Shown here in pieces: positions 42,448-52,092 of a DNA stretch of 64,000 bases. Positions within the stretch are counted from its first letter, which is position 1; every line of letters starts with the position of its first letter. Made by a program: the position numbers and the translations under genes. The stretch is from Pseudomonas brassicacearum (GTDB lineage Bacteria > Pseudomonadota > Gammaproteobacteria > Pseudomonadales > Pseudomonadaceae): assembly GCF_003732225.1 (NCBI RefSeq), contig NZ_MOBJ01000008.1, positions 124,001 through 188,000 on the forward strand, given 5' to 3'. A model generated the notes under the pieces. It made no database searches. It worked only from the letters and a program-made list of their open reading frames with translations, and was not told where the DNA came from.

Positions 42448-43200
42448 TCAGGGCTTCCTTAATGTAGGCGCCTCTCTGCAGATCAGCGTGCGCAACAAGA
42501 ACATTGGATTACCAAGCACATAGCGACCGAATAACCGCTTTGGCTCAATCATCAGCCTGAATACCCACTCACAACCGAGACGACGCACCCATTGCGGAGC
42601 CCGAACAACCTTGCCACCGAGAAAATCCAGGATCGCCCCGCCGCACACTATCAGGCATGGCACGCCGCTGGCAGCCAGCCTGGCAGCAACGACTTCTTGC
42701 CTGGGCATGCCCATGCCCAGCACAACCAATTCTGGCTGCAGTTGCTGGGCAAGATTGATGTAGGCATCCACCTCAGCAAAACCATGGTGAGCAGAAACTA
42801 CATTGACCGCAAATACCGCTTCGCTGCGCTGCACCGCATTCGCTAGAAAGGGCTCTGAAGTGCCCCAAAAAGCCACGCGCCGGCCCTTGAACGCGACCAG
42901 TAATTTGGGGATAAAATCCGTGCCATTCATATTTAGCCCCGACACTAAGCCGAGTCGGCGAAACAGGATAGCCATGCCGGAGCCATCCCGTAGTAACACG
43001 TCAGCAGCGGACAACGCGTTATAGTAATCGGTGTTGCCCGCCACCATGTTCATGGCAAAGGCATTGACGAATCCAAGTACTGTTGCCGCCTCAGGCTTGG
43101 ATAAAGCATCAATCAATCCTTGCTCATCATCGAGATCACTGACCACCCTGAGTTTCTGGATAATCGTTTGCCAGTTGTGCTGCCAAGCAAAAGCGCGCAT
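42448..43200 (-). CDS. WecG/TagA/CpsF-family glycosyltransferase
   Basis: A 250-aa GT26 enzyme, the type that adds N-acetylmannosaminuronic acid or a similar second sugar to a lipid-linked acceptor. Marks are VNAFAMNMV, LLRDGSGMAILFRRLG, FWGTSEPFL, LVVLGMGMPRQE and CGGAILDFLGGKVVRAP. The ATG overlaps the stop of the preceding GT2 gene by one base, so it is coupled to it. It is the last gene of the large minus-strand glycosyltransferase operon. The C-terminus runs up to remnant DNA and may have been altered. Confidence 0.88.
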   Translation of the reverse strand: MRAFAWQHNWQTIIQKLRVVSDLDDEQGLIDALSKPEAATVLGFVNAFAMNMVAGNTDYYNALSAADVLLRDGSGMAILFRRLGLVSGLNMNGTDFIPKLLVAFKGRRVAFWGTSEPFLANAVQRSEAVFAVNVVSAHHGFAEVDAYINLAQQLQPELVVLGMGMPRQEVVAARLAASGVPCLIVCGGAILDFLGGKVVRAPQWVRRLGCEWVFRLMIEPKRLFGRYVLGNPMFLLRTLICREAPTLRKP

Positions 43201-44387
43201 TAATTGTCATCTCGCTTCGAACGCACCCACTCAACTTGGCGTTTAAGCAAAAAGCCTAGATACAAGGGTATTTTTTTCACCGCGTAGAACGGCGCATACA
43301 ACAAGGCTGAAAAAGATATAATCTCGCGACCAAATTGGCTCCATGCCAGCAAGATAGTCACATTCAATAGTGCCACCCCGGCAGAAGCGATTAATGCTGG
43401 AGCCAAAGCTCCACACAGCATAAACACCAACCATGACAGACTAAAAACAGCCCCCAACACTAACGTCAATAAGGCCAACGGAGGGACCAATAAATCCAGC
43501 GTCATCGCCAGGAGGTTCCAGTTACGCCGGCTGATCGACTCTACAAACAACTTTGGCGCATCACCAAGGATTACCCCGAGATGACCATGCTCCCAGCGCG
43601 TACGCTGGGTACTTAAGCCTTCATCACTTCGTGGAAAATAACTGGTCACCAGGGCATCTGGGCAAAACAAAGGCGGCTTGCCGTTGCGGCAGAAATCGAA
43701 GCCCATCTTCAAATCTTCGACGATGTGGCCACTGGCTAAATCGATCAAAGCCAGATCTCGCCAGACAAAAGCCATTCCCGTACCCATTAACTGACAGGGC
43801 AAACCAAGCCAAGCCCAACCTTGCGGCCGCACCAGATTCTTCACACGGCAGGCAAACTCGGCAAACCGTACTTTTAGCCCGGAACCTGCTGGAGCACGCA
43901 TTAAATAAAGTGCCTGCGTTGGCCGCCCTGAGTCGATACAACACATTGCCAAACGCTCAATAGAGCCCTCACCCACCTGGCAATCGGCATCGACAACGAT
44001 CATGACGTCCGGCGCAACGCTCGCTAAATGACGCACCCCAAAGTCCAGCGCATAACCCTTGCCACACTGCTGATCATTGTTGCGTTCCACCACCTCGGCG
44101 CCCGCCGTGCGGGCCAGCGCGGCCGTGTCGTCAGAACAGTTGTCCGCCACCACCAATAAGCGATCGCCCTCTAGCAACTGCGGCCGAATGGTATTTAACG
44201 TCGCGACGATCATCGAGGATTCGTTGTGTGCCGGTACCAACACCGCCACCCGCAGCCGCGATCTTTGCGCCGACAAGCGCAACCGCACAGGCAGGCAGGC
44301 CAGCAGCACCTGCAAAAACAGCACCAACACCGGCAGGACCATGAGCACCAGCAGTGCGCTGAACAGCCAATCAAGTAAGGTGATCAT
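43200..44387 (-). CDS. Membrane glycosyltransferase family 2 (processive type)
   Basis: A 395-aa inner-membrane GT2. An N-terminal helix is followed by the GT-A domain with VPAHNESSMI, VVDADCQVGEGS (DxD region), the HIVEDLKMG acid and QRTRWEHGHLG, equivalent to the QxxRW motif of processive synthases. C-terminal helices follow. It could polymerise or extend the chain at the membrane. It overlaps the GT4 gene before it (ATGA) and wecG after it. Confidence 0.87.
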   Translation of the reverse strand: MITLLDWLFSALLVLMVLPVLVLFLQVLLACLPVRLRLSAQRSRLRVAVLVPAHNESSMIVATLNTIRPQLLEGDRLLVVADNCSDDTAALARTAGAEVVERNNDQQCGKGYALDFGVRHLASVAPDVMIVVDADCQVGEGSIERLAMCCIDSGRPTQALYLMRAPAGSGLKVRFAEFACRVKNLVRPQGWAWLGLPCQLMGTGMAFVWRDLALIDLASGHIVEDLKMGFDFCRNGKPPLFCPDALVTSYFPRSDEGLSTQRTRWEHGHLGVILGDAPKLFVESISRRNWNLLAMTLDLLVPPLALLTLVLGAVFSLSWLVFMLCGALAPALIASAGVALLNVTILLAWSQFGREIISFSALLYAPFYAVKKIPLYLGFLLKRQVEWVRSKRDDN

Positions 44388-45586
44388 GCTTGCGCCCTAA
44401 ACAAATTAGCCAACTTGGCCGCTTCGGTATCGATATCGTGTCGCTCCAGCACTCTCTGATAAGCCGCCTCGCCCATCCGCTGCAACACCTCGACGGGTTG
44501 CGCTAGGCAGTCCGCCAGCACCGCCACCAACTCATCCACAGCTCCAGCGGGAAACAACCAACCGTTCTCACCCTGGCGCACTAACTCGGGAATGCCCGCC
44601 ACATAGGTCGTCAGTACTGGCCGGCGCAAGGCCATGGCCTCCATAATTACCACCGGCAAGCCCTCGGCGAAGCTCGGCAACACCAAGGCCCGCGCCGCAA
44701 GAATTTCCGCCCGCACCTGCTCACTGCTAATCCAGCCAGTGATTCGCACCTGCGCTTGCAAGCCATGCAGTGCAATCAGGGCTTCGATTTCCGCACGTAT
44801 TTCCCCATCGCCGGCCAGTACTATCTCGAACACCACGGCTTGCGCTGCCAGGATACGGGCGGCCTCAAGCAACAACAGTTGGCCCTTCTGCTCACACAAG
44901 CGACCCACGCAGACCAACCGCGGTACGGACGGCACGGCAACTGCAGGTACATCGTGAAACGCCCGCTCCAGACCACAATGCACCACCTTTACCCTTGCCC
45001 AGTGCACATGAGCTACCCAGCGAAACAGCTGGCTGCGCCCATAAGAGCTGATAGCCGCGACAAAAGCCGCGCGCCGGACTTTCTCGCCCAAATGAATAAA
45101 CTGCGGTTTGTCGAACTCTTCCGGGCCGTGCACCGTAAAACTGTACGCTGGCCCGCCGAGTGCATTGGCCAGCATCACCACCTCGGTTGAGTTAGTGCCG
45201 AAATGCGCATGCACATGCTCGGCGCCGAACGCCTGCAACCAAAACAGCAGGCGGCATGCCTCGGACAAATAGACCAAATGGTACGGCCAGGGCCGATCGG
45301 CATGCCGGCCCATACGTAGCGCCAGCCACAACGCCGAAAAAAAGCGTCGCGGTTGGGCGCGCAGTACCTGCAGCACAGGCACTAACAGCTCTTTGACTCC
45401 GCCCTGCAGCACATAGAAAGTTTTACTGCGCTCGGACACGTCCTCGGCATCCACCAACTCGGCATCCCAACCACGCAGAGCAATGCGCTGCACCACAAAG
45501 CCCTGGCGCTCTAACGCCAAAATCTCGCGACGAATGAAGCTATGGCTGACCTTGGGGTATTGATTGATCAAATAAGCGATACGCAT
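44384..45586 (-). CDS. Glycosyltransferase family 4 (WcaL/EpsF-like)
   Basis: A 400-aa GT-B enzyme. The N-terminal domain has INQYPKVSHSFIRREI and HAHFGTNSTEV. The donor-binding domain has VGRLCEQKGQLLLLEA and the EX7E-type PSFAEGLPVVIMEAMALRRPVL. The start resembles colanic-acid WcaL. It overlaps the membrane GT2 by 4 bp. Remnant DNA lies just upstream, so this may be the first gene of a transcript or be read through from the genes further right. Confidence 0.88.
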   Translation of the reverse strand: MRIAYLINQYPKVSHSFIRREILALERQGFVVQRIALRGWDAELVDAEDVSERSKTFYVLQGGVKELLVPVLQVLRAQPRRFFSALWLALRMGRHADRPWPYHLVYLSEACRLLFWLQAFGAEHVHAHFGTNSTEVVMLANALGGPAYSFTVHGPEEFDKPQFIHLGEKVRRAAFVAAISSYGRSQLFRWVAHVHWARVKVVHCGLERAFHDVPAVAVPSVPRLVCVGRLCEQKGQLLLLEAARILAAQAVVFEIVLAGDGEIRAEIEALIALHGLQAQVRITGWISSEQVRAEILAARALVLPSFAEGLPVVIMEAMALRRPVLTTYVAGIPELVRQGENGWLFPAGAVDELVAVLADCLAQPVEVLQRMGEAAYQRVLERHDIDTEAAKLANLFRAQA

Positions 45587-45600
45587 AGGAACCAGCTTAG

Positions 45601-45820
45601 ATGTCGTCGCAGTGAATTATTACTACAGGTACTTTTACAGTAGTACAATTATCAAGAACGTCAACAAGCACCACGGCATTTGTTCCGACCCTTGCATTTT
45701 CTCCGAGCAATACCCCACCTGGAACTTTCGCTCCAGCACCTTATATACACGTCGAAACCAATAGTTGAAACAGTGCCACCCGCCCACTGACCAAGAGTGA
45801 CTACTGCCGTTTCATGCCGC
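45601..45820 (-). pseudogene. Frameshifted hexapeptide acetyltransferase remnant
   Basis: On the minus strand GGTVSTIGFDVYI is followed in the next frame by GAGAKVPGGVLLGENARVG and TNAVVLVDVLDNCTTVKVP. Together they form the C-terminal left-handed helix of a serine-O-acetyltransferase-like enzyme. Removing one A at the junction (TATATAAGG to TATATAGG) restores the frame. The N-terminal half is missing, so the gene is broken in two ways. The intact gene at 47815 is of the same family. Confidence 0.65.
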
Positions 45821-45844
45821 CAGGCCCGACAGTCAAATATCGAC

Positions 45845-46780
45845 CTAATTAGCGCTTGCGTTAGTTGCACAGCTGCCTATTAACACACTGTCTATCCTTG
45901 TAAAAATATCATCTAGAAGCTCATAACGCCTGCGGTACATGGCACGTTTTTTTGAAGGAATACAATCAAGCGCTTTTTTGGACAACACCATGGGGATTTC
46001 AAAAAAGTCTTCGCGCTCGGACGGAATCGCTCCATGCTCCAACCATATGGCATCATAATTAGCCGCCAGGTCTTGAGCTTTTTCATCCCCAAAATACGGA
46101 TGACGATGATGACGATATCCATCCCCTATCGCATAAATCTTTTCAACACCAACACTTCTTGCAATATACTTAATGGCTTCGATCAGAAGACTTCTTGGGC
46201 GAAGGCCTTCAAAATCTTTTGTCAGTGCTCTATAAATTTCCAGAGACCTATCACTCTCTACGCCTTTGTGTATCCCTTGAACGGCACCGATAAAAATACA
46301 TAACTCAACTTCCGTGCGACACAAGGTGAACGCTATTGATGCAATACGCAAATCACCCTGAAACAAATTCAGCACCAGTTCCCCTTCACGCATAAACCAT
46401 ACCGGACGATCTAGAACCAAGGAACAACCCACAGAGCACTCCGACAAGTCACTCAACATCAAGCTGTCATTTCGTCCCAGCAGTAATAGCTGCGGACAGC
46501 TTTTTGTGACGACTTCGTAATGCGAGGCCAACACACCAAGTCTATCCTGAGATCTCCAGCATCTACTGATGTACGGCCAATGAACAACACCGACACAATC
46601 ACCTCCCAATTTCTCAAAACCAGTCTTGCCCAGGGCATTCGACATACGCCACAAAAACAACTTTAGCTCGGACCAGTTTTTTCCAACTAAAATCAGTAAT
46701 ACAAGCTTATTTTTCAATGCCCTAAAGGAATACCCTGCATGTAAAGAAAACACCCTTTTTAGTATCAGCCAATCATTCAT
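45845..46780 (-). CDS. DUF535 (VirK/YbjX-like) protein
   Basis: A 311-aa cytosolic protein of the DUF535 group. Marks are FIGAVQGIHKG, LRPRSLLIEAIKYIARSVGVEKIYAIGDGYRHHRHPYFG and the end IPSKKRAMYRRRYELLDDI. VirK/YbjX relatives influence surface structures and lipid A in enterobacteria, but their reaction is unknown. The gene is visibly more AT-rich than its neighbours and interrupts a run of glycosyltransferases, suggesting separate acquisition. The start ATG at 46780 lies 7 bp after the GT2 gene. Confidence 0.8.
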   Translation of the reverse strand: MNDWLILKRVFSLHAGYSFRALKNKLVLLILVGKNWSELKLFLWRMSNALGKTGFEKLGGDCVGVVHWPYISRCWRSQDRLGVLASHYEVVTKSCPQLLLLGRNDSLMLSDLSECSVGCSLVLDRPVWFMREGELVLNLFQGDLRIASIAFTLCRTEVELCIFIGAVQGIHKGVESDRSLEIYRALTKDFEGLRPRSLLIEAIKYIARSVGVEKIYAIGDGYRHHRHPYFGDEKAQDLAANYDAIWLEHGAIPSEREDFFEIPMVLSKKALDCIPSKKRAMYRRRYELLDDIFTRIDSVLIGSCATNASAN

Positions 46781-46787
46781 AGCCGTC

Positions 46788-47765
46788 TCACTTGTATTCG
46801 ATCAACGCCGTCTTGCCGGCGCCAAATCTGTGCAACAAAAACTTGACTTGCCCGAGCATCTCGGGAAATTTGCTCAGCACCAGAAAGAAGGCCTGCAGCC
46901 AGTTTTCGCGCGCTGATCTATCGCCCCGGCGAGCCAAGCGCACCACCTGCAGTGGATAGACCAGCAGCAGAAGCAGCCCAAACCATCCCAGCATCAAACT
47001 CGCGATCATAGTCGCCAGCGGGACACCCAAACCCCAGAGCCAGGCCCGGCGCGACTCACGCTGCCAATGTTGCTCCGGTGCGGCCCCATGCAAAAATGCG
47101 CCCTCGGCAAAGGCATAGCCACCACGCAGGGTACGCCGCCACCATTGGCCGAAGCGGGTCATGGCCGCATCGTGCAAGGTCATTTCGTCAGCCAGGCGCC
47201 AGACCTTCCATCCATTCGCACGCAGACGCACACACAACTCAGGCTCTTCCCCGGCAATAAGATCCGCTCGAAAACCAGACACTGCGGCGAAGGCGTCAGC
47301 CCGTATCAGCGCATCGCCACCACACGCCTTGGCCTCACCTATCGGGGTATCCCATTCAAGATCACACAATAAGTTGTAAATCGATCGCTGGGGAAAACGT
47401 TCACGGCGCCGTCCACAGACCACCGCAACCTCAGGCTGTGCATCAAGAAAGGCCTGCGCCCGGGGCAGCCAGCCACCGACAATCTCGCAATCACCATCGA
47501 CAAACTGCACATAACGCATCGCCGGCAATAAACGTTGCACGCAGGCAAATCCTTCATTGCGCGCGCGCGCAGCCGTAAAGGGAATCGACATATCCAACTC
47601 AACCACCTCGACCCCAAGCCGCCGTGCCATCTGGACTGAACCATCCGTTGATCCAGAGTCGACATAAATAACCTTCTGCGCCGCACCGCCCAGCGAAGCC
47701 AGGCAACGCTCAAGCCGTAGGCCTTCATTGCGACCGATAACAACGACACCGATACCAGTAGCCAT
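46788..47765 (-). CDS. Glycosyltransferase family 2 with C-terminal membrane helices
   Basis: A 325-aa GT2. The GT-A start is GVVVIGRNEGLRLERCLASL; FVDGDCEIVGGW is the DxD region and CGGDALIRADAFAAVSGF the acceptor region. Two hydrophobic helices near residues 250-290 anchor it. The ATG at 47765 (MATGIG) is the natural start; the longer reading crosses into the acetyltransferase gene. It transfers one sugar during repeat-unit assembly. Confidence 0.86.
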   Translation of the reverse strand: MATGIGVVVIGRNEGLRLERCLASLGGAAQKVIYVDSGSTDGSVQMARRLGVEVVELDMSIPFTAARARNEGFACVQRLLPAMRYVQFVDGDCEIVGGWLPRAQAFLDAQPEVAVVCGRRRERFPQRSIYNLLCDLEWDTPIGEAKACGGDALIRADAFAAVSGFRADLIAGEEPELCVRLRANGWKVWRLADEMTLHDAAMTRFGQWWRRTLRGGYAFAEGAFLHGAAPEQHWQRESRRAWLWGLGVPLATMIASLMLGWFGLLLLLVYPLQVVRLARRGDRSARENWLQAFFLVLSKFPEMLGQVKFLLHRFGAGKTALIEYK

Positions 47766-47814
47766 TGAGTTCACCCAGCAATGTAAAACTGCTCGATATC
47801 GTCCACCGGAGGGT

Positions 47815-48339
47815 TCATAAGCATTCCCTTGCTTCTGCGCGCTGCCTTTTCTTGATAGTCGCAGGCACGCCCACTGCCACCGAGTCGTCCGGTACATCTG
47901 TCAGCACCACGGCATTGGCACCAATCACGACGTTGTTACCAATGCGGATATTGCCCAGCACCTTGGCCCCGGCACCGATATCAACGTTGTTACCCATCAC
48001 CGGGGCAATCGGCTCATCCACATTCTTGAGCCCCACGACCACGCCATTGCGGATGCGGCAATCATCGCCGAACTGAGCATAACCACTGATCACGATTCCG
48101 CCGAAATGATCGATGACGAAGTTGCGCCCGATCACCACCTCACACGGCAGCTCGACACCCGTCACGATCTGCACCAATTTGAAGAGCACTTTGTATATAA
48201 AGGAGAACAACTTTCGCAAGAATGCTGGGCGCACTCCGTAGCGCCAGCGCCCAAAGCGATAAACCAGCATCACCCAGAACCCCTGAGCAGCCCAATCACC
48301 AGCGTATGCACGCAAGTCCGCACGTATATTTTCGAACAT
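47815..48339 (-). CDS. Serine O-acetyltransferase-like (CysE-type) hexapeptide acetyltransferase
   Basis: A 174-aa enzyme with an N-terminal helical part (ENIRADLRAYAGDWAAQGFW) and a left-handed beta helix (VVIGRNFVIDHFGGIVISG, IGNNVVIGANAVVLTDVPD, VGVPA). The catalytic His lies in VIDHFGG. Within polysaccharide loci such proteins usually O-acetylate a sugar or nucleotide-sugar rather than serine. It sits between two GT2 genes in the same orientation. Confidence 0.87.
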   Translation of the reverse strand: MFENIRADLRAYAGDWAAQGFWVMLVYRFGRWRYGVRPAFLRKLFSFIYKVLFKLVQIVTGVELPCEVVIGRNFVIDHFGGIVISGYAQFGDDCRIRNGVVVGLKNVDEPIAPVMGNNVDIGAGAKVLGNIRIGNNVVIGANAVVLTDVPDDSVAVGVPATIKKRQRAEARECL

Positions 48340-48347
48340 AAGTTGAC

Positions 48348-49304
48348 CTACCGTGTTGGTCGGCTAGCAAATTGGGTATCGCGCAGCAACGCCCAAGTAT
48401 CACGAGCATGCTGCCAACACGCCCCTATGGCGGCCCGGCCGCGGCCTTTCAATAGAGCCTTGAGCGCCAGAATCAGATCCCCCAGGCTCACCAGCAACAT
48501 ATGTGAGGCCAAACCCAGTAGACCGTGGTGCTTGCGAAAGTACAAAAGCTCGCTTTCGATTTGTAACCTGGGTATCTGTCGACTGACCACATTGAGTTTG
48601 ACAACCGATTTGGCACTTTCACCGCCGATATGCACCACCGAGGTATGCGGGTAATAAACCACCTTCCAACCGGCCTGTTTAACGCGTTTGCAGTGATCGA
48701 CCTCCTCGTAGTAAAGAAAGTAGCGCGGGTCGAACAAGCCAACCTGATCGATGACTTCACGGCGGATCAAGTAATAGCAGCCGGGCACCCAGTCGCACTC
48801 ACGGACCGAGGCATGATCCCAGTCCATGTCGTCGACCCTCTTCACCACAGGGAAAAAGCGTTCAAGCCCTGTACGCGAGAGGAAGACATTCAACGGCGTC
48901 GGGAAATAGCGACAGGAGGGCTGCAAATCACCCTCTCGCCCAACCAACCGAACGCCGAGGACTCCGCAATCAGGGTGAGCCTCCATGTAATCGAGGGTCT
49001 TGCTCAGGGTATCAGCAGCAACAAAGGCATCGGTATTGAGGAGCAACGCGTACTTGCCCTGCAGGTGCTCAACCAATTGATTGTTGGCACGACCAAAGCC
49101 AACATTATTTTCATTGGCCAGCAGAAATGCCTCTGGACAAATAGTTGCCAAGCACTCCAGTGAATTATCGGCAGAGGCATTGTCCACCACTAAATAGCGC
49201 GTTCGATCCGCACTGTTTGACTCGCGCAACGCATTAAACATGGGCTGCAGCAGCGTCGCTGTATTGTAGTTAACTACTAACACATCAAGAGGGGCACTAC
49301 TCAT
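48348..49304 (-). CDS. Glycosyltransferase family 2 (rhamnosyltransferase-like)
   Basis: A 318-aa GT2 of the WbbL/rhamnosyltransferase type: VLVVNYNTATLLQPM, VVDNASADNSLE, NVGFGRANNQ, LLNTDAFV and GCYYLIRREVIDQVGLFDPRYFLYYEEVDHCKRVKQAGW. The last block is diagnostic. It would add a deoxysugar or similar residue to the lipid-linked unit. It ends 8 bp before the acetyltransferase gene starts. The 93 bp upstream (49305-49397) hold no gene. Confidence 0.9.
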   Translation of the reverse strand: MSSAPLDVLVVNYNTATLLQPMFNALRESNSADRTRYLVVDNASADNSLECLATICPEAFLLANENNVGFGRANNQLVEHLQGKYALLLNTDAFVAADTLSKTLDYMEAHPDCGVLGVRLVGREGDLQPSCRYFPTPLNVFLSRTGLERFFPVVKRVDDMDWDHASVRECDWVPGCYYLIRREVIDQVGLFDPRYFLYYEEVDHCKRVKQAGWKVVYYPHTSVVHIGGESAKSVVKLNVVSRQIPRLQIESELLYFRKHHGLLGLASHMLLVSLGDLILALKALLKGRGRAAIGACWQHARDTWALLRDTQFASRPTR

Positions 49305-49397
49305 TAGATTGCCCCCCCCAAAAAGTGCTGAACTCTCATCGTCGGATTACAAAACCATTTATAAATCGACATCATTCAAGCTCCGCTTAAACGACCG

Positions 49398-50492
49398 CTA
49401 TTCAGGAAAATCCCTCACACACGCATTATTAAGTGCCGCTTCAAATAATTTTGCAGAGTTCTCCCAAGAACTTGAGGCCACCGTTTGACATGCCATTTCT
49501 GAAACCGCACGCCACCCCTGCTCGTCTAAAGTCAATAGCCATTCAACACCACGAGCCAAGGCAACCGTATCATCAATATCGGCCAGTACGCCGTTTTTGA
49601 AACAAGATATTGCCTCTAACGGCCAGCCAGTACGCGTTGAAACTACCGGCGTTCTACATGCCATCGCTTCCATCGCCGTCAGATTAAAGCCTTCTTCACT
49701 CCGGCTTGCTGCGAGCCAGACATCACATTGTGCATATAAATCACGAATACGATGTTGATCGGGAGAACGATAAAACTCAAGACTCTCTGGAAGTTTAAAA
49801 AGACCACTAGGAGGAGCACTTCCAAAGGCTATAACTCGAAGTTTTGAAAATTTTTTCTCGAGCAAAGAAACTACCTGAAGCGCAACATCAACCCCCTTAA
49901 ATGGCGCTTCATGATACAAAAACCCGATGGTTGGGCAACGCTGTTTTCCCCTAGGCGCGGAAAAAAATTGCTGATGATCGACACTATTCCTAACCAAGCT
50001 AACATCAGAGTCGCCATACTCCACGCTCATCACATCAGCCAACCACTTCGAAATGGTTATCTTATGCAAAGGCATCTTATATGTCGCCACCACCCTATCC
50101 ACCGGGCAATAAGGAAACACTTCATGCCCCTGCACAAAATACACTTTTACACCCTTGGCCTGACCTAGAGAGCTCACCCACTCAGCCGTTTCCCACCATG
50201 TTGCAATTACAACATCCGCATCTGGAACATCCGAATCCACAATAGGCCTGTATTTTTCTATCACCCGGTGATCAAGACCAAGACCGTCTAAATGAGATGG
50301 ACTTCTTTCGCTTATCGGCCACCCCTCACCCGTGATGAAACGCTTCATCTTCTTATCCAGCGGAACAGGAGGTGCAGGCGGGGAAACGAGCGTTACATCA
50401 TGCCCCATTTCAAACAATGCCTTAGCGTAAATTGCAACGACGCGAATTCCACCCGACATGTTCACCACCGGCAACACAAAAGTCACTTTCAT
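49398..50492 (-). CDS. Glycosyltransferase family 4
   Basis: A 364-aa GT-B enzyme: VLPVVNMSGGIRVVAIYAKAL at the N-terminus and the donor site SRSEEGFNLTAMEAMACRTPVVSTRTGWPLEAI. The internal segment YFVQGHEVFPYCPVDRV resembles the rhamnosyl/mannosyl GT4 group. Its sequence is more AT-rich than the flanking genes, as is that of the DUF535 gene. It is separated from the flippase gene by 127 bp, where nothing is seen. Confidence 0.86.
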   Translation of the reverse strand: MKVTFVLPVVNMSGGIRVVAIYAKALFEMGHDVTLVSPPAPPVPLDKKMKRFITGEGWPISERSPSHLDGLGLDHRVIEKYRPIVDSDVPDADVVIATWWETAEWVSSLGQAKGVKVYFVQGHEVFPYCPVDRVVATYKMPLHKITISKWLADVMSVEYGDSDVSLVRNSVDHQQFFSAPRGKQRCPTIGFLYHEAPFKGVDVALQVVSLLEKKFSKLRVIAFGSAPPSGLFKLPESLEFYRSPDQHRIRDLYAQCDVWLAASRSEEGFNLTAMEAMACRTPVVSTRTGWPLEAISCFKNGVLADIDDTVALARGVEWLLTLDEQGWRAVSEMACQTVASSSWENSAKLFEAALNNACVRDFPE

Positions 50493-50619
50493 TAGATTCC
50501 CTCCAAAACCGCTGAAAGCCTATTCAAACTCAATGCACTTCCAGCCAAGCAATTTCCATCAATCAACACATCGTGACGGTCTGTCACAGCATTGGAAACA
50601 GCAAGAGACATGGATCGAA

Positions 50620-51996
50620 TCAAAGCCATTTAGCAACGCCCAACACTAACTCTCCACACAAAGCCCCCACCGCCAGCATTGGCAGCACCACCAGTTCACG
50701 CTTGAGATCGAACAGCCCCACCTGACAATTGACATAAACAATCAGGATAAGCGTAGGGAACGTATGCAGGGCAACGCCCCAAATCGCATATTTTACCCCG
50801 CCAATCGCCAGCAGCAGCGGCAGTAGCACCCATAACGAGACAATGCGAATAATGTTATCCATGGCTTGGTACTTTGTGAGTCCCAAGGCAAGCCAAACTT
50901 GATGCGCCACCGTGTAGCGCAATGTGAAAAAAGAAAGGGAAAGAACGGCCATCATGGTGCCGGCAGCGGCATAACGCTCATCGTATAACCCACCCACGAT
51001 GAGCGGACTGACGGTCAAGAACAGTCCACAGACAAACAGCAAAGCAAGATCGAAAATCAATCTGAAGCGGTAATACAAAACGCGGAGCCGCACGGTGTCA
51101 TTACTTCTTGAGGCTTCACTGAAGGCCGGCAGGGCCACGGCCCCGACCAACCTAAGCACTGCGGTTTGAAGAGTGCCCAAAATCAGCACCGCAATGGAGT
51201 AGACGCCCAGTTCAGTGGCCGACATGCTGCCGCCGAACCAGATGCGATCACCATACATGGCCAATACTCCCACTGCCGAAGACAACAGTATCCAACGGCC
51301 GAAGACGACTAACTCTTCAAGCGCAGAGCGGTCCCACTGTAGACGGTTAGGCGGGCCCTGAAACCATAGATGACCAATAACAGTGCCGACCATGGCCGAG
51401 ACCAGACCTGCAATCACCAGCGACCAGACAGACCTGGTGAAGTAACCGATGCCCAGCATCACCAGCAGGCCCGCAAGCTGGGACGCAAAGTCGAGGAGCA
51501 CCACTTTCTTTTGCTGGAAATCGCGAACGGCCAAATCGAGTTTCGTCGACTGGAACCCAAAGATGATCGCGGTAAAACCGGTAAAGGCCAACACCAGCGG
51601 CAACTCCGGTGCGGCATAGGTGGAATTGGCCGACCACAGATTGATGACTTGCGCAAACCAGGTGAAGCCTGCGATTAGAAGTGTCGAAGCAAAAAGGACA
51701 ACGCCACGCAGGATCTGCACTGTCCAGGCGGTATTGAGAAACACTGGATCGTCGCCACGCGGGCTCTGGATAATGTTCTGACGCAAACCGACATCGGAAA
51801 GCAAGTGCAGAACCACCGAAACGGTGGTGGCGATGATCATTACGCCGAAAATTTCCGGCATCAGCAGACGGGCCATTACCAGGTTGCCGCCCAAGCGAAT
51901 TGCTTGAGAGGCAACAAGCGCACCCAGATTCCATGCCCCAGCAGATATCGCTCGCCTGCGAAGGCTCAACGATGGCGATAAATCAATTGGAGGCAT
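50620..51996 (-). CDS. Polysaccharide repeat-unit flippase (Wzx/WzxC type, MOP superfamily)
   Basis: A 458-aa inner-membrane protein with about 12-14 hydrophobic segments. Near the N-terminus it has RRAISAGAWNLGALVASQAIRLGGNLVMARLLMPEIFGVM, characteristic of MOP flippases of the WzxC/colanic-acid kind. It would move the undecaprenyl-linked repeat unit across the inner membrane. It is divergent from the polymerase gene across a 96-bp region that must hold both promoters. Confidence 0.9.
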   Translation of the reverse strand: MPPIDLSPSLSLRRRAISAGAWNLGALVASQAIRLGGNLVMARLLMPEIFGVMIIATTVSVVLHLLSDVGLRQNIIQSPRGDDPVFLNTAWTVQILRGVVLFASTLLIAGFTWFAQVINLWSANSTYAAPELPLVLAFTGFTAIIFGFQSTKLDLAVRDFQQKKVVLLDFASQLAGLLVMLGIGYFTRSVWSLVIAGLVSAMVGTVIGHLWFQGPPNRLQWDRSALEELVVFGRWILLSSAVGVLAMYGDRIWFGGSMSATELGVYSIAVLILGTLQTAVLRLVGAVALPAFSEASRSNDTVRLRVLYYRFRLIFDLALLFVCGLFLTVSPLIVGGLYDERYAAAGTMMAVLSLSFFTLRYTVAHQVWLALGLTKYQAMDNIIRIVSLWVLLPLLLAIGGVKYAIWGVALHTFPTLILIVYVNCQVGLFDLKRELVVLPMLAVGALCGELVLGVAKWL

Positions 51997-52092
51997 GACA
52001 TCAACCCCGAACTCAAATGGTACGCACGTTACTATAGCTACAATTGGTCATCTCACTAGCCGTTGCTCACCAATCCATGAGTTCAAGAATCC

